Shown here in pieces: positions 52,711 to 63,699 of a DNA stretch of 64,000 nt. How positions within the stretch are numbered: position 1 is the stretch's first letter; every line of letters begins with the position of its first letter. Source of the DNA: Arthrobacter sp. AZCC_0090 (GTDB lineage Bacteria; Actinomycetota; Actinomycetes; Actinomycetales; Micrococcaceae). Made by a program: the position numbers and the translations under genes. A model generated the notes under the pieces. The model saw nothing but the letters and a program-made list of their open reading frames with translations, was not told where the DNA came from and did no database searches. The DNA lies in contig NZ_JACHEE010000006.1 of NCBI RefSeq assembly GCF_014207375.1, positions 1-64,000 on the forward strand. The letters run 5' to 3'.

Positions 52711-54201
52711 ATGATTGCACTTACTGCGGCGGAAATCGCCGATATCACCAACGGCCGATTGGCGGCGGACCCGGGCATTGTCCCGTCGTCCATTGTTACC
52801 GATTCCCGTGAGGTGGCTGACGGATCGATGTACGTGGCCAAGCCCGGAGAGAACGCGGACGGCCATGCTTTTGTGGGCGCGGCATTTGAGCGCGGCGCCG
52901 TTCTGGCCTTGACCGAGCGCGACGTTTCCGACGACGACGGCCGGGCTTACCCCGCCGTCGTCGTCGATGACGCCGTGCTCGCCATGGGTGCGCTGGCGGC
53001 CGAGTCGGTGCGCCGCATCCGCGCTGCCCGCGCGGCGCAGGGAGAGCCTTTTACCGTTATTGGCATCACAGGCTCGGCAGGCAAGACCACTACCAAGGAC
53101 CTGCTGGCCGGGATTCTTTCCCGGGCCGGGGCCACCATAGCTCCGCAGGGTTCCTACAACGGTGAAGTCGGTGTACCGCTCACTGTCTTCGGGGCCGATG
53201 CCGGCACCCGCTATCTCGTGATCGAAATGGGTGCCACCGGAGTGGGCCACATCAAGTACCTCGCGGAGATGGTCCAACCGGACATCGGCGTCGTTCTTGT
53301 CGTCGGCACCGCGCACGCCGGAGAGTTCGGTGGCGTGGAGAACATTGCCAAGGCCAAGGGTGAACTCGTCGAGGCGCTGGGGCAGGACGGAACAGCAGTC
53401 ATCAACCTCGATGACGCCCGGGTCGCGGCGATGGTTTCCCGCACCCAGGCCAAGGTGCTCGGAACCACGGCTACGGGCGCTTCCGGCTCGGCCGTCGAAG
53501 CCCGGAATGCCGATATCGACGACGGCGGCCACCCGGAATTCGAACTCACCCTGCCCGACGGCGGGGCCTCCCACGCGGTCCACAGCAAGCTCATCGGTGC
53601 ACACCACATCACCAACCTGCTTGCCGCCGCGGCCGCCGCATTTGCGGCAGGCGTCCCTGCGGCCGACATTGCCGCCTCCCTGAGCGCGCAGTCGCCGGCC
53701 AGCCGGTGGCGGATGGAACGCACAGAGCGGGCAGATGGCGTCACCATCATCAACGACGCGTACAACGCGAATCCTGAATCGATGCGTGCCGCCTTGCGCA
53801 CGCTTGCCGACCTCGGCCAGGGACGTCGCACCTGGGCTGTCCTGGGCGCGATGCTGGAACTTGGCGAAGATTCCATCCGTGAACACACCGCCGTGGGGAC
53901 CCAAGTGGTTCGCTTGAACATTTCCCGTCTGGTGGTGGTTGGCCGCGAAGCGCGGGCGCTCTACATTTCCGCGATCCAGGAAGGTTCCTGGGGTGATGAG
54001 TGCAGTTTCGCCGAGACAGCCGACGAGGCCTATGAACTCCTGCAGGCCGAGCTTGAGTCAGGCGATCTGGTGCTGTTCAAATCCTCGAACGGGGTGGGCC
54101 TCCGGCATTTGGGGGATCGGATAGCATTACCCCCACAGGCCGGAACGAGTGCGAACACCGCGGCTGTAACCGCCGCCGATGAAGGGAACGAGCTCCTGTG
54201 A
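52711..54201 (+). CDS. murF: UDP-MurNAc-pentapeptide synthetase MurF
   Basis: 496 residues starting 6 bp after murE. P-loop [15 protein letters not shown], then [10 protein letters not shown]-like [12 protein letters not shown] and the conserved [15 protein letters not shown]. It adds D-Ala-D-Ala to the UDP-MurNAc-tripeptide. The stop overlaps mraY by 4 bp. Confidence 0.95.
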   Translation: MIALTAAEIADITNGRLAADPGIVPSSIVTDSREVADGSMYVAKPGENADGHAFVGAAFERGAVLALTERDVSDDDGRAYPAVVVDDAVLAMGALAAESVRRIRAARAAQGEPFTVIGITGSAGKTTTKDLLAGILSRAGATIAPQGSYNGEVGVPLTVFGADAGTRYLVIEMGATGVGHIKYLAEMVQPDIGVVLVVGTAHAGEFGGVENIAKAKGELVEALGQDGTAVINLDDARVAAMVSRTQAKVLGTTATGASGSAVEARNADIDDGGHPEFELTLPDGGASHAVHSKLIGAHHITNLLAAAAAAFAAGVPAADIAASLSAQSPASRWRMERTERADGVTIINDAYNANPESMRAALRTLADLGQGRRTWAVLGAMLELGEDSIREHTAVGTQVVRLNISRLVVVGREARALYISAIQEGSWGDECSFAETADEAYELLQAELESGDLVLFKSSNGVGLRHLGDRIALPPQAGTSANTAAVTAADEGNELL

Positions 54202-55307
54202 TTGCACTGTTGATCGGCGCTGGCGTCGCCCTCCTGGTGGCTTTGATCGGGACGCCACTCTTCATCCGCTTCCTCGTGACCAAAGGCTATGGCCAGTTCA
54301 TCCGGGACGACGGACCCACGTCCCACCACACCAAGCGCGGTACTCCCACCATGGGCGGCGCTGTGGTGGTGGCCGCCGTGCTCATCAGCTACGGGCTGAC
54401 CCACCTGATCATGTGGATGATGAATCCGCGTTCACCGGGCCCGTCCGCCTCGGGCCTGCTTTTGTTGTTCCTCATGGTCGGTATGGGATTCGTTGGCTTC
54501 CTCGACGATTTCATCAAGATTTCCAAGCAACGCAGCCTAGGGCTCAACGCCAAAGCCAAGCTGATCCTTCAAGCTTTCGTAGGTATTGTTTTCGCCGTGC
54601 TGGTGCTGAACTTCCCTGACGCGGATGGCATCACTCCGGCATCGACGCATATTTCCCTTGTCCGGGACATTCCCTGGCTGAACCTGGCCTTCGGGGGCAC
54701 CGTCCTCGGAGCCATCTTGTTCGTCATCTGGTCGAACCTGATCGTCACTGCGGCAACCAACGGCGTCAACCTGACGGATGGACTGGACGGCTTGGCCGCG
54801 GGCGCTTCCATCATGGTCTTCGGCGCGTACACCCTGATGGGAATCTGGCAGAACAACCAGGCCTGCGGTTCGCCGCGTGAGGCCGGCAGCGGCTGCTATT
54901 CGGTCCGTGACCCGCTCGATCTTGCGCTCTTGGCGGCCATTTGCAGCGCTGCGCTGGTGGGCTTCCTCTGGTGGAACACGTCTCCGGCGAAGATCTTCAT
55001 GGGGGACACGGGTTCGCTGGCGATCGGCGGTGCGGTGGCCGGCTTTGCGATCCTCTCCCGCACCGAACTGCTGTTGGGCATCATCGGCGGGCTCTTCGTC
55101 CTCATCACGCTGTCGGTCATCATCCAGGTGGGCTATTTCAAGGCCACCAAGGGCAAGAGGGTCTTCAAGATGGCACCCTTGCAGCATCATTTTGAACTCA
55201 AGGGCTGGGCCGAGATCACGGTGGTTGTCCGATTCTGGATTCTCTGCGGTCTGTTCGTCGCCGCGGGCCTTGGTATTTTCTATGCTGAATGGGTGGTGCT
55301 GCTGTGA
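54198..55307 (+). CDS. mraY: Phospho-MurNAc-pentapeptide transferase MraY
   Basis: 369 residues with about ten membrane helices, from a GTG at 54198 overlapping the murF stop. Active-site motifs: [27 protein letters not shown] (Asp-Asp) and [12 protein letters not shown], then [11 protein letters not shown]. It transfers phospho-MurNAc-pentapeptide to undecaprenyl phosphate, giving lipid I. Confidence 0.97.
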   Translation: MIALLIGAGVALLVALIGTPLFIRFLVTKGYGQFIRDDGPTSHHTKRGTPTMGGAVVVAAVLISYGLTHLIMWMMNPRSPGPSASGLLLLFLMVGMGFVGFLDDFIKISKQRSLGLNAKAKLILQAFVGIVFAVLVLNFPDADGITPASTHISLVRDIPWLNLAFGGTVLGAILFVIWSNLIVTAATNGVNLTDGLDGLAAGASIMVFGAYTLMGIWQNNQACGSPREAGSGCYSVRDPLDLALLAAICSAALVGFLWWNTSPAKIFMGDTGSLAIGGAVAGFAILSRTELLLGIIGGLFVLITLSVIIQVGYFKATKGKRVFKMAPLQHHFELKGWAEITVVVRFWILCGLFVAAGLGIFYAEWVVLL

Positions 55308-56890
55308 GCTCAAGTCCTCAAACCAAGCCTTCGGCCATTGACCGGCTCCGGAATCTGGTCAGTTGGGATTCCGACTGGAAGGGCCTGCGCGTCGTTGTGA
55401 CCGGGATTGGCGTGTCCGGTTTCGCTGCCGCCGACACCTTGATCGAACTCGGCGCGCGGGTGGTGGTGGTTGACGCCGCCACGAGCGCCAAAGCCCTCGC
55501 CCAGGCGGACACCTTGAAGATCGTCGGCGCTGCCGACGTCCTCCTTGGCCAGGACGCCGTCAAGACTCTGCCTTTGGTGGACGGGGAGAAGGCCGAACTA
55601 GTGGTGACGTCCCCGGGCTGGCGCCCGGACCAGTCCCTCCTGGCAGTTGCCAAACGCACCCATGTACCGGTGTGGGGCGACGTCGAACTCGCTTGGCGGG
55701 TGCGCGAACGCGAGGGCCGCAAGACCGCGGACTGGCTCACAATCACCGGTACTAACGGCAAGACCACCACTGTGGGCATGACAGAGGCCATGCTGCAGGC
55801 GGCGGGCCTCAAAGCGATTGCGGTCGGGAACGTGGGGACTCCGATCCTCGACGCCCTCCGGGACCCGGTGGAATACGATGCTTTCGCGGTTGAACTCTCG
55901 AGCTTCCAGCTGCATTGGAGTGAGTCGCTCTCCCCGGTGGCGAGTGTCTGCCTGAACGTGGCCGAAGACCACGTTGACTGGCACGGCTCGTACGAGTCTT
56001 ACCTCGCGGACAAGGCAAAGATCTTCGAGCACACGCAGAAGGCGTGTATCTACAACGCGGAGCAGATCGAGACCGAACGCATGGTGGAGAACGCCGACGT
56101 CGTGGAGGGCTGCAGGGCGATCGGGTTCACCACCTTGACCCCTGCTGTCAGCATGCTTGGCGTCGTCGAGGGGTTGCTCGTGGACCGTGCGTTCATTGAA
56201 GAACGCAGGAGCTCAGCCGAAGAGCTTGCGTCCCTGGCGGATCTCGGCCCGGCTGCTCCCCGACACATGGTCGCCAACGCCTTGGCTGCTGCGGCATTGG
56301 TGCGAGCCTACGGCGTCGATTCCGCAGCAGTGCGCGAGGGACTCAGGAACTACCTCCCGGGCGATCACCGCATCCAGCCCGTGGCCAAGCGGAACGGCGT
56401 GCTCTGGGTCAACGACTCCAAGGCCACCAATCCGCATGCCGCGTCGGCGGCGTTGTCGGCGTTCGGGAACGTCGTCTGGATCGCTGGCGGCTTGTCCAAG
56501 GGCGTCAACTATGACGAACTGGTTAAGAGCAACGCGGGCAGGCTCAAGGCCGTGGTGTTGATCGGAACCGACACCGCGGACCTGGAGGCCTCCCTCAAGC
56601 GACACGCAGCGGATGTGCCCGTAATCGGGCAGCCCAAGGGCGACACTGAAATGGTGCAGTCCGCCGATTCAGCTGGTGCCGCCGCGGAACCGTCGCCGAT
56701 CTTCGGCGACACCGTCATGGCCCATGCTGTCGAGTCGGCAGCAAGTATCGCCGAGCCCGGCGACACCGTGCTGATGGCCCCGGCGGCTGCCTCCATGGAC
56801 CAGTTCACTTCCTACGCTCACCGTGGCGATGCTTTCATCCGGGCAGTTCGCGAGCTAGTGGAAGGCCAGGCACAGACCACCGAGGAGTAA
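55304..56890 (+). CDS. murD: UDP-MurNAc-L-Ala-D-Glu ligase MurD
   Basis: 528 residues from the GTG at 55304 overlapping the mraY stop. Dinucleotide-like N-domain [15 protein letters not shown]-loop [13 protein letters not shown], then [16 protein letters not shown] and [13 protein letters not shown]. It adds D-Glu to UDP-MurNAc-L-Ala. An insert near residues 440-475 ([25 protein letters not shown]) is longer than in E. coli MurD. Confidence 0.95.
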   Translation: MSSSPQTKPSAIDRLRNLVSWDSDWKGLRVVVTGIGVSGFAAADTLIELGARVVVVDAATSAKALAQADTLKIVGAADVLLGQDAVKTLPLVDGEKAELVVTSPGWRPDQSLLAVAKRTHVPVWGDVELAWRVREREGRKTADWLTITGTNGKTTTVGMTEAMLQAAGLKAIAVGNVGTPILDALRDPVEYDAFAVELSSFQLHWSESLSPVASVCLNVAEDHVDWHGSYESYLADKAKIFEHTQKACIYNAEQIETERMVENADVVEGCRAIGFTTLTPAVSMLGVVEGLLVDRAFIEERRSSAEELASLADLGPAAPRHMVANALAAAALVRAYGVDSAAVREGLRNYLPGDHRIQPVAKRNGVLWVNDSKATNPHAASAALSAFGNVVWIAGGLSKGVNYDELVKSNAGRLKAVVLIGTDTADLEASLKRHAADVPVIGQPKGDTEMVQSADSAGAAAEPSPIFGDTVMAHAVESAASIAEPGDTVLMAPAAASMDQFTSYAHRGDAFIRAVRELVEGQAQTTEE

Positions 56891-56892
56891 CA

Positions 56893-58200
56893 ATGGTCAG
56901 CACGCCCACGCGCACCGGGCCCGGGCGGACCCGGGCCGGCAAGGCAGGAGCCCCCGCTGGACGTGCGGCCGGCGATGCTCGACCCTCGCTGCCGTCGCGC
57001 ATTCGTTCCGGGATGGCCGGTTTCTGGTCAACGCTTGAGGGAAGCGGTAAATCGAGAAGCGGATCCACGTACTACCTCATCCTCGGCGCATCACTTGCGC
57101 TGACGGCCATCGGGATCATCATGGTCTTGTCCGCTTCCAGTGTCGAATCGATTGCGGCCGGCGAATCTCCCTACTCGATCGCCACCAAGCAAGGCATTTT
57201 CGCGGGTATCGGCATTGTCTTGATGCTGGTGCTTTCGCGGGTCAATGTCCTTTGGCTTAAGCGATTCGCGTGGCCCGCCATCGTACTTGCGGTCGCCTTG
57301 CTGGTGTTGGTTCTCGTGATCGGCAAGCGGGTCCTGGGTAACCAGAACTGGATCGAGATTGGCGGCTTCACTTTCCAGCCTTCGGAATATGCCAAATTCG
57401 CCCTGGTGCTCTGGATGGCCACGGTCCTTTCCGTCAAGGCAAAGCTCCTCGACAAGTGGACGCACGCCCTCATTCCGATCGTCCCGGTCTCCGGCATCAT
57501 CATTACCTTGATCGTCCTGGGACACGACCTCGGAACCTCGCTGGTGGTCATGCTCATCATGGCCGCGGGCTTGTTTTTCGGCGGCGTCAATCTGAAGCTC
57601 TTCGCTGCGGCCGGCGGTGTTGCTGGCGCCGCGGCACTGATTTTGGCGTTGACCAGCGGCAACAGGATGTGCCGGATTACCTCCTGGATGGGGCAGGGCT
57701 GTGCGGCGGCAACAGACATCGGCTTCCAGAGTGAACAAGGACTCAACGCCCTTGCTTCCGGCGGCTGGCTTGGTGTGGGGCTTGGCCAGAGCCGCCAGAA
57801 GTACCAGTGGATTCCGGAAGCCCATAATGACTTCATCTTTGCCGTCATCGGTGAGGAACTCGGCCTGGTGGGAACCCTGGTGGTCCTCGTGCTTTTTGCG
57901 CTGCTCGCTGTTGCCATCTATCGCGTGGTCAGCCACCAGGAAGACCTGTTCGCCCGGGTGTTGGGCGGCTCGATCATGGCGTGGATGCTCGGGCAAGCCG
58001 CAATCAACATGGCTATGGTGGCCGGCCTGCTGCCCGTGATCGGCGTTCCACTGCCTTTCATCTCATATGGCGGCTCAGCGTTGGTGATGTCCCTCTGCGG
58101 CGTGGGCGTAGTGTTGTCTTTGGCCCGCGCCCAAATGGCTTCTGCCAGACCTTCCAAACCGCGTGGGCGGCCTGCGAAAACTGCACGAAAGCGTACATAG
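56893..58200 (+). CDS. ftsW: Peptidoglycan polymerase FtsW (SEDS family)
   Basis: 435 residues starting 2 bp after murD behind GGAGTAACA. An unusually long, Arg/Gly/Ala-rich cytoplasmic N-terminus (about 55 residues) precedes ten membrane helices with SEDS signatures GGFTFQPSEYAKFALVLW, DLGTSLVVMLI and GVPLPFISYGGSALV. It polymerises septal glycan from lipid II together with FtsI. Confidence 0.95.
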   Translation: MVSTPTRTGPGRTRAGKAGAPAGRAAGDARPSLPSRIRSGMAGFWSTLEGSGKSRSGSTYYLILGASLALTAIGIIMVLSASSVESIAAGESPYSIATKQGIFAGIGIVLMLVLSRVNVLWLKRFAWPAIVLAVALLVLVLVIGKRVLGNQNWIEIGGFTFQPSEYAKFALVLWMATVLSVKAKLLDKWTHALIPIVPVSGIIITLIVLGHDLGTSLVVMLIMAAGLFFGGVNLKLFAAAGGVAGAAALILALTSGNRMCRITSWMGQGCAAATDIGFQSEQGLNALASGGWLGVGLGQSRQKYQWIPEAHNDFIFAVIGEELGLVGTLVVLVLFALLAVAIYRVVSHQEDLFARVLGGSIMAWMLGQAAINMAMVAGLLPVIGVPLPFISYGGSALVMSLCGVGVVLSLARAQMASARPSKPRGRPAKTARKRT

Positions 58201-58206
58201 CACTCC

Positions 58207-59313
58207 ATGAATTCCCAGCCCAAGCCCTTGTCCGTGGTCCTCGCCGGTGGCGGGACCGCCGGACACATCAGCCCGCTGCTCGCCATCGCCGACGCCCTCA
58301 AATCGCTGCGCCCGGATGCCACCATCCTTGCCGTCGGCACGGCCAATGGCATGGAAACACGCCTCGTTCCGGCTGCGGGCTACGAGTTGGCCACCATTGA
58401 CCGGGTTCCGTTTCCCCGGAGGCCCTCCGCGGAGCTGCTCAGACTGCCCGGAAAACTCGCTGCCGCCGTCAAACAAGCAGGCCGCATTCTCGACAACGCG
58501 CAGGCCGACGTCCTGCTGGGCGTGGGCGGCTATGTTTGCACGCCGATGTACCTTGCGGCATGGCGTAGGAAGATCCCCATCGTCATTCACGAGGCCAACA
58601 CCCGCCCAGGGCTTGCCAACCGGGTAGGAGCCCTGTTCACCAAACGCGTTGGCGTGGCCTTTCCGGAGACCCGGCTGAGGCATGCCCGCCATGTTGGAAT
58701 GCCCATGCGCAAGGCCATCGCCGGCTTGGACCGGGCCGCTGGTCGCGCGGATGCGAGGCAATCCCTGGGGCTGGACGCCGGACAACCAGCGCTCATCGTG
58801 ACCGGCGGTTCCTCCGGAGCCCAGAGCATCAACTGCACCATTGCCGGTGCGGTTGATGCTTTGGCGGAGGCGGGCATCCAAACACTCCACATCACCGGCC
58901 GCGGCAAGGCAGTCAAGAACGACGACGGCGACGCCCTCGCGGCTGATGGTTACCACCAGGTGGAATATGTGGACGGCATGGAAAACGTCTACGCTGCAGC
59001 AGATGTCCTCCTTGCGCGTTCCGGAGCCGCAACGGTCAGTGAGGTAGCCGCCGTCGGACTCCCCGCGGTATTCGTTCCGCTGCCCGTGGGAAATGGCGAG
59101 CAAGCTATGAACGCCTCTGCCTTGGTCAAGGCCGGGGCAGCCCTTTTGGTCGATGACGCGGCGCTGACCGCGGATTGGCTCAAAGCCGAGTTGATTCCCT
59201 TGCTCAGGGATCAATCCCGCCTTGAAGACATGGCCGGCAAGGCAAAGGAACTCGGCATCAGAAATGCTGATCAGCGGATGGCTGATCTCGTACTGGAAGC
59301 GGTATCCGAATGA
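58207..59313 (+). CDS. murG: UDP-GlcNAc:lipid I transferase MurG
   Basis: 368 residues. N-terminal [33 protein letters not shown], and the C-terminal donor site [12 protein letters not shown] and [26 protein letters not shown]. It adds GlcNAc to lipid I to form lipid II. The stop overlaps murC by 4 bp. Confidence 0.96.
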   Translation: MNSQPKPLSVVLAGGGTAGHISPLLAIADALKSLRPDATILAVGTANGMETRLVPAAGYELATIDRVPFPRRPSAELLRLPGKLAAAVKQAGRILDNAQADVLLGVGGYVCTPMYLAAWRRKIPIVIHEANTRPGLANRVGALFTKRVGVAFPETRLRHARHVGMPMRKAIAGLDRAAGRADARQSLGLDAGQPALIVTGGSSGAQSINCTIAGAVDALAEAGIQTLHITGRGKAVKNDDGDALAADGYHQVEYVDGMENVYAAADVLLARSGAATVSEVAAVGLPAVFVPLPVGNGEQAMNASALVKAGAALLVDDAALTADWLKAELIPLLRDQSRLEDMAGKAKELGIRNADQRMADLVLEAVSE

Positions 59314-60683
59314 CCCAGCCCCTCGCAGACCTCGATTCCCTCGGCCGGGTCCACTTCATCGGTATCGGCGGCGTCGGCATGTCCGCCGTCGCCCGCATCA
59401 TGGTGGCCCGCGGCGTCGTGGTAAGTGGTTCGGACGCCAAGGACCTTCCCGTCATGCGGGACCTTCAGGCCGCCGGCGCCCGGATCGCCGTCGGCTATGC
59501 CGCAGGAAATCTTGGTGACGCCCAAACCGTGGTTGCAGGTTCGGCCATTAAGGCCGACAACCCGGAACTCGAGGCGGCCCGCGCGGCCGGCCTCCCGGTT
59601 TTGCACCGCTCTGAGGCTCTCGCGGCAACGATGGGCGCCGATCGCGTCGTGACCGTGGCCGGCACTCATGGCAAGTCCACCACCACTTCCATGGTGGCTG
59701 TGTTGCTCAAGGAAGCGGGCCTCGATCCATCCTTCGCCATCGGTGCCAATGTGCCCGCCCTCGGCGTCAACGCGGCGCACGGCACCTCGGACATCTTCGT
59801 TGCCGAGGCCGATGAATCGGACGGATCCTTCCTCAATTACCGGCCGCTCATTGCGGTTGTCACCAACGTCGAGGCCGATCACCTCGACTACTACGGCACG
59901 CCTGAGGCTGTCTATGCCTCCTTCGACAGTTTCGCGGCCCTGCTGCCAGCCGCTGGAGTCCTGTTCACCTGCGCTGACGACGACGGCGCCCGTGCCCTCG
60001 CGGAGCGGACCCGCTCTGCGGGCAATACCCGTGTCCTGAGCTACGGGACGGCAGCCGACGCCGACATCCGCTTGCACGACGGCGATCCGGGAGAAGTCTG
60101 GGTCTTTGCCGATGGACGGCGGCACCGCCTCGATCTTCAAGTCCCTGGCCGGCACAACGCCTTGAATGCGGCTGCCGCGTTCGGCGTGGCCGTCGAACTC
60201 GGCGTGGCACCTGAGGATGCAGCGGCCGCACTGGGCCATTTCACGGGAGCGTCGCGGCGATTTGAATTCAAGGGGCAGGGGAGGGGCATTCGGGTCTACG
60301 ACGACTACGCCCACCACCCCACGGAGGTCCGGGCCGCCTTGTCGGCTGCCCGCTCGGTGGCAGGCGGTAACAAGGTACACGTGCTCTTCCAACCGCACCT
60401 GTTTTCGCGGACCCGGGAATTCGCGGTGCAGTTTGCAGAGGCGCTTGGAGAGGCGGACACCGCCCTGGTGCTGGACATCTACCCGGCGCGCGAGGACCCC
60501 ATTCCCGGGGTCACGAGCACCTTGATCACAGAGCGCCTCAAGAGCGGCAGGCTGGTGGCGGCGGGGCAGGACGCCCTGGACGCGGTTCTCTCCGCGGCCG
60601 GTGAGGGCGACATCATCCTGACCGTCGGAGCCGGTGACGTGACGGCTTACGGGCCCCGGATCGTGGAGTTGTTGGGTGGCTGA
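59310..60683 (+). CDS. murC: UDP-MurNAc:L-alanine ligase MurC
   Basis: 457 residues. N-terminal [19 protein letters not shown]-loop [14 protein letters not shown], substrate [12 protein letters not shown], and [14 protein letters not shown] in the C-domain. It adds L-Ala to UDP-MurNAc. In this cluster murC follows murG and precedes ftsQ, the usual actinobacterial order. Confidence 0.96.
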   Translation: MTQPLADLDSLGRVHFIGIGGVGMSAVARIMVARGVVVSGSDAKDLPVMRDLQAAGARIAVGYAAGNLGDAQTVVAGSAIKADNPELEAARAAGLPVLHRSEALAATMGADRVVTVAGTHGKSTTTSMVAVLLKEAGLDPSFAIGANVPALGVNAAHGTSDIFVAEADESDGSFLNYRPLIAVVTNVEADHLDYYGTPEAVYASFDSFAALLPAAGVLFTCADDDGARALAERTRSAGNTRVLSYGTAADADIRLHDGDPGEVWVFADGRRHRLDLQVPGRHNALNAAAAFGVAVELGVAPEDAAAALGHFTGASRRFEFKGQGRGIRVYDDYAHHPTEVRAALSAARSVAGGNKVHVLFQPHLFSRTREFAVQFAEALGEADTALVLDIYPAREDPIPGVTSTLITERLKSGRLVAAGQDALDAVLSAAGEGDIILTVGAGDVTAYGPRIVELLGG

Positions 60684-61515
60684 TACCCGGAAGCCTACTT
60701 TCAAGCCGCGGGCGGGAACCCTGCCCGGAGTCGTCAGTGCTGAACGCAGCCTCGACGATCCTGTTGAGGTCCCATCCGGTGGCGCGAACGGAAAAGACAG
60801 CAATGTGCTTGCCTTTCCGGAACCGAAAGGGCGAAAGCGCCGGCGGACGGTGCTAACGGTGCTGGCCATCGTTGTCGCCCTGGTTGCCGGCATCATCGTT
60901 GCGGCCATCTATTCACCGGTGTTCGCCGTGCGAACAGTGACGGTTGACGGGGCCAAGCTGCTCCAGCCCGCGGCCGTCCAGAAGGCACTGGAGCCGGTGA
61001 AGGGAAAACCGCTTCCGCAAATCAACGACGCCGAGATCGCCGCGCTGCTCAAACAGCTGGTCCAAGTACGATCCGTCAGCACGGAGGCCCGCCCGCCGTC
61101 GGAATTGTTGGTGCACATTGTGGAGCGGGTACCTGTGGCACTGGTCAAGAACGGCGACAGCTATCTGCTGGTAGACGTCGACGGTGTCAAGCTTGGTTCA
61201 ACACCTGATGCCGCATCGGTACCGTTGCCCCTCATCGATGGACAAGGATCCAACCAGGACCTCTTCAAGGCGATCACTGGTGTTCTGGCGACGCTGCCGG
61301 CCGATGTCCTGGCAAAAATGGCCAGCGCCTCGGCGAAGTCGCCCGACGCTGTCGAGCTCAAGCTCAGTGACGGCAAGATCGTGGTCTGGGGAAACGCGGA
61401 CGAGAAGGAGCTGAAGGCACGCGTCCTGGAGGCGTTGCTGAAGGCGCCGGTCAATCCGAAAGTTCCGGTGAATGTCTACGATGTCAGTGCACCGAGGCAT
61501 CCATTTACCAAGTAG
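60676..61515 (+). CDS. ftsQ: Cell division protein FtsQ (DivIB)
   Basis: 279 residues from a GTG at 60676 overlapping murC. A basic cytoplasmic tail, one membrane helix (about 57-77, LTVLAIVVALVAGIIVAAIY) and a POTRA domain beginning FAVRTVTVDGAKLLQPAAVQKALEPVKGKPL. FtsQ bridges early and late divisome proteins (with FtsL/FtsB). Confidence 0.92.
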   Translation: MADTRKPTFKPRAGTLPGVVSAERSLDDPVEVPSGGANGKDSNVLAFPEPKGRKRRRTVLTVLAIVVALVAGIIVAAIYSPVFAVRTVTVDGAKLLQPAAVQKALEPVKGKPLPQINDAEIAALLKQLVQVRSVSTEARPPSELLVHIVERVPVALVKNGDSYLLVDVDGVKLGSTPDAASVPLPLIDGQGSNQDLFKAITGVLATLPADVLAKMASASAKSPDAVELKLSDGKIVVWGNADEKELKARVLEALLKAPVNPKVPVNVYDVSAPRHPFTK

Positions 61516-61622
61516 GCCATTTCAGGAGTAACTTCGACGGCTATTTTGGGGACTTTCACACGACACGCGGAGGCGGTCATTGAATGTCGGATTCATAGCC
61601 CATACCGTCACTTAAGAGTTAC

Positions 61623-61659
61623 TTGACATAACTATAACCTTCAACTAGAGGGTTAAGGT
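61623..61659 (+). promoter_or_regulatory. ftsZ promoter region with candidate FtsR/MerR operator
   Basis: TTGACA (61623-61628) is a strong -35-like element. Just downstream AACCTTCAACTAGAGGGTTAAGGT (61636-61659) is an imperfect inverted repeat (ACCTT-AAC with GTT-AAGGT) that shares TAGAGGGTTAAGG with the merR upstream repeat. MerR activators bind between -35 and -10, which is where this lies. Inferred. Confidence 0.45.
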
Positions 61660-61720
61660 CCAAGAATTCAAGTTGGACTCGATCTGTTTCGCTATAGGAC
61701 ACAAGCAAGGGGCACGAAAC

Positions 61721-62950
61721 GTGGCAGCACCGCAGAATTACTTGGCCGTCATCAAGGTCGTCGGCATCGGCGGCGGTGGCGTGAATGCAGTTAACCGAAT
61801 GATCGAAGTCGGCCTTCGCGGCGTCGAGTTCATCGCCATCAACACCGATGCCCAGGCTCTCCTCATGAGCGACGCGGACGTCAAGCTTGACGTCGGACGC
61901 GAGCTTACCCGCGGTCTGGGAGCCGGCGCCAACCCCGACGTCGGACGCCAGGCCGCCGAGGACCACGCCGATGAGATCGAAGAGGTTATCCGCGGAGCCG
62001 ACATGGTCTTCGTCACCGCAGGCGAAGGCGGCGGCACCGGAACCGGCGGCGCCCCCGTCGTGGCCCGGATCGCACGCTCGCTCGGCGCCCTGACTATCGG
62101 TGTCGTCACGCGACCGTTCACCTTCGAAGGCCGCCGGCGCGCCGGTTCGGCCGAGGCTGGCATCGACGCGTTGCGCGACGAGGTCGATACCCTCATCGTG
62201 ATCCCCAACGATCGTCTCCTCTCCATCAGCGACCGCAACGTCTCCGTCCTGGACGCTTTCCGTTCCGCTGACCAAGTGCTCCTGTCCGGTGTCCAGGGCA
62301 TCACGGACCTCATTACCACCCCCGGCCTGATCAACCTCGACTTCGCCGACGTCAAGTCCGTCATGCAGGGCGCCGGCTCCGCCCTCATGGGCATCGGCTC
62401 GGCACGCGGTGAAGACCGCGCTGTCAAGGCCGCTGAGCTCGCTATTGCCTCACCCCTGCTGGAAGCGTCGATCGACGGCGCCCACGGCGTGCTGCTCTCC
62501 ATTCAGGGCGGCTCGGACCTTGGTCTGTTTGAAATCAACGAAGCAGCGAGGCTTGTGCAGGAAGTCGCCCACCCAGAGGCCAATATCATCTTCGGTGCCG
62601 TCATTGACGACGCCCTGGGTGACGAAGCGCGCGTTACGGTTATCGCCGCGGGCTTCGACGACGTCAAGGCCACTTCGCCGTCCATGAACCAGCCGGCGGC
62701 CCAGCAGCCGGGCCAGCACCTGGACCCTCCGGCTCAGGACCGTCCCGCAGCACCTTCGGCGGCTCCGGCCTACTCCGCGCCGCAACACGTTTCTGCCGGC
62801 GTCGGCGCTTCCGGCTTGAGTAACTGGGGCCAGCAGCGCTCGGCTTTGCCGGCTGACTCGGGCTTCGACGTGGACCTTCCGGCCGTCGTAGAACCGGACC
62901 TCTCAGGCAGCCGTACCGACGACCTCGACGTTCCGGACTTCCTGAAGTAG
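61721..62950 (+). CDS. ftsZ: Cell division GTPase FtsZ
   Basis: 409 residues from the GTG at 61721, with AAGGGG 8 nt upstream; the open frame to 61673 has no better start. GTPase signature [18 protein letters not shown] near residue 105, N-terminal [18 protein letters not shown], then the polymerisation loop. A Pro/Gln/Ala-rich linker (about 315-395) ends in the conserved tail [11 protein letters not shown], which binds SepF and other partners. It forms the Z-ring. 205 bp of upstream DNA separate it from ftsQ, so it can be transcribed on its own. Confidence 0.97.
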   Translation: MAAPQNYLAVIKVVGIGGGGVNAVNRMIEVGLRGVEFIAINTDAQALLMSDADVKLDVGRELTRGLGAGANPDVGRQAAEDHADEIEEVIRGADMVFVTAGEGGGTGTGGAPVVARIARSLGALTIGVVTRPFTFEGRRRAGSAEAGIDALRDEVDTLIVIPNDRLLSISDRNVSVLDAFRSADQVLLSGVQGITDLITTPGLINLDFADVKSVMQGAGSALMGIGSARGEDRAVKAAELAIASPLLEASIDGAHGVLLSIQGGSDLGLFEINEAARLVQEVAHPEANIIFGAVIDDALGDEARVTVIAAGFDDVKATSPSMNQPAAQQPGQHLDPPAQDRPAAPSAAPAYSAPQHVSAGVGASGLSNWGQQRSALPADSGFDVDLPAVVEPDLSGSRTDDLDVPDFLK

Positions 62951-62988
62951 CCGATCCATATCAAGCCATTCAGGAGAGTCAGTCAGTA

Positions 62989-63699
62989 GTGTTTTGGTGG
63001 CGAAAAGAAGTGCGACCAGGAGTTTCGGTCGCCTTCTCCGATAGCAATGCGGGCAACCTTGCACTGCACGTGGCGGACAATCCTGAGGATGTCATGGTGC
63101 GCCGATCCCGGTTGGAAACAGCGGCGGGGCTCGGCGAACGGCATTTCCAATACATGAACCAGGTCCACGGAATAGCCGTCGAATTCATCACCGGGCACGG
63201 TGACGGTCCAACGGCGGACGCCATGGTGTCCAGGGGGCAACCACTTGCGGTTATGGTGGCAGACTGTGTCCCGATCGTGCTGTTGGGCGAGGGGCTGGGC
63301 AGTACGACGCCCGTTTTGGCGGTAGCCCACGCCGGCCGCGCCGGCGTTGTTGCGGACATCGTTTCGGCCACGGTCACTGAAATGCGGAGCCACGGCGCAA
63401 CGGCCATCAGTGCCTGGCTCGGTCCTTCCATCTGCGGCGAATGCTACGAAGTTCCCGGTCAATTGCGTGCGGAAGTGGCGGCTGTTGTGCCGGAGACCTG
63501 GGCCACTACCAGGTGGGGTAGGCCCGCGTTGCACCTGCCGGCCGGCGTGCGGGCCCAGCTGGAGGCGCTGGGCGTCACGGTCGAGTATTCGGGGGAGTGC
63601 ACGCTGGAGACCGCGCAGCTCTACTCGTACCGGCGCAATCAGCAAACCGGCCGCTTTGCGGGATTGGTGTGGACTCATGAGCGAGGCGTGGTCGCATGA
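62989..63699 (+). CDS. Polyphenol oxidase/LACC1 family protein (YfiH/PgeF)
   Basis: 236 residues from a GTG at 62989 behind CAGGAGAGTC. Family motifs with metal-binding His/Cys are YMNQVHGIAVE, VMVADCVPIVLLG, AVAHAGRAGVVADI and GPSICGECYEVP. The family includes purine nucleoside phosphorylase/adenosine deaminase activities (LACC1) and editing of D-amino acids in peptidoglycan precursors (PgeF). Its place behind ftsZ fits the PgeF role. The usual HAGWRG box reads HAGRAG, one residue short. Confidence 0.9.
   Translation: MFWWRKEVRPGVSVAFSDSNAGNLALHVADNPEDVMVRRSRLETAAGLGERHFQYMNQVHGIAVEFITGHGDGPTADAMVSRGQPLAVMVADCVPIVLLGEGLGSTTPVLAVAHAGRAGVVADIVSATVTEMRSHGATAISAWLGPSICGECYEVPGQLRAEVAAVVPETWATTRWGRPALHLPAGVRAQLEALGVTVEYSGECTLETAQLYSYRRNQQTGRFAGLVWTHERGVVA

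Noticed and set aside
51067-53904. Long (945-codon) minus-strand frame opposite murE and murF
   Set aside because: Third-position G+C keeps antisense frames open in high-G+C genomes. The plus-strand murE/murF motifs are unmistakable, and the antisense product is Gly/Arg/His-rich with no domain.
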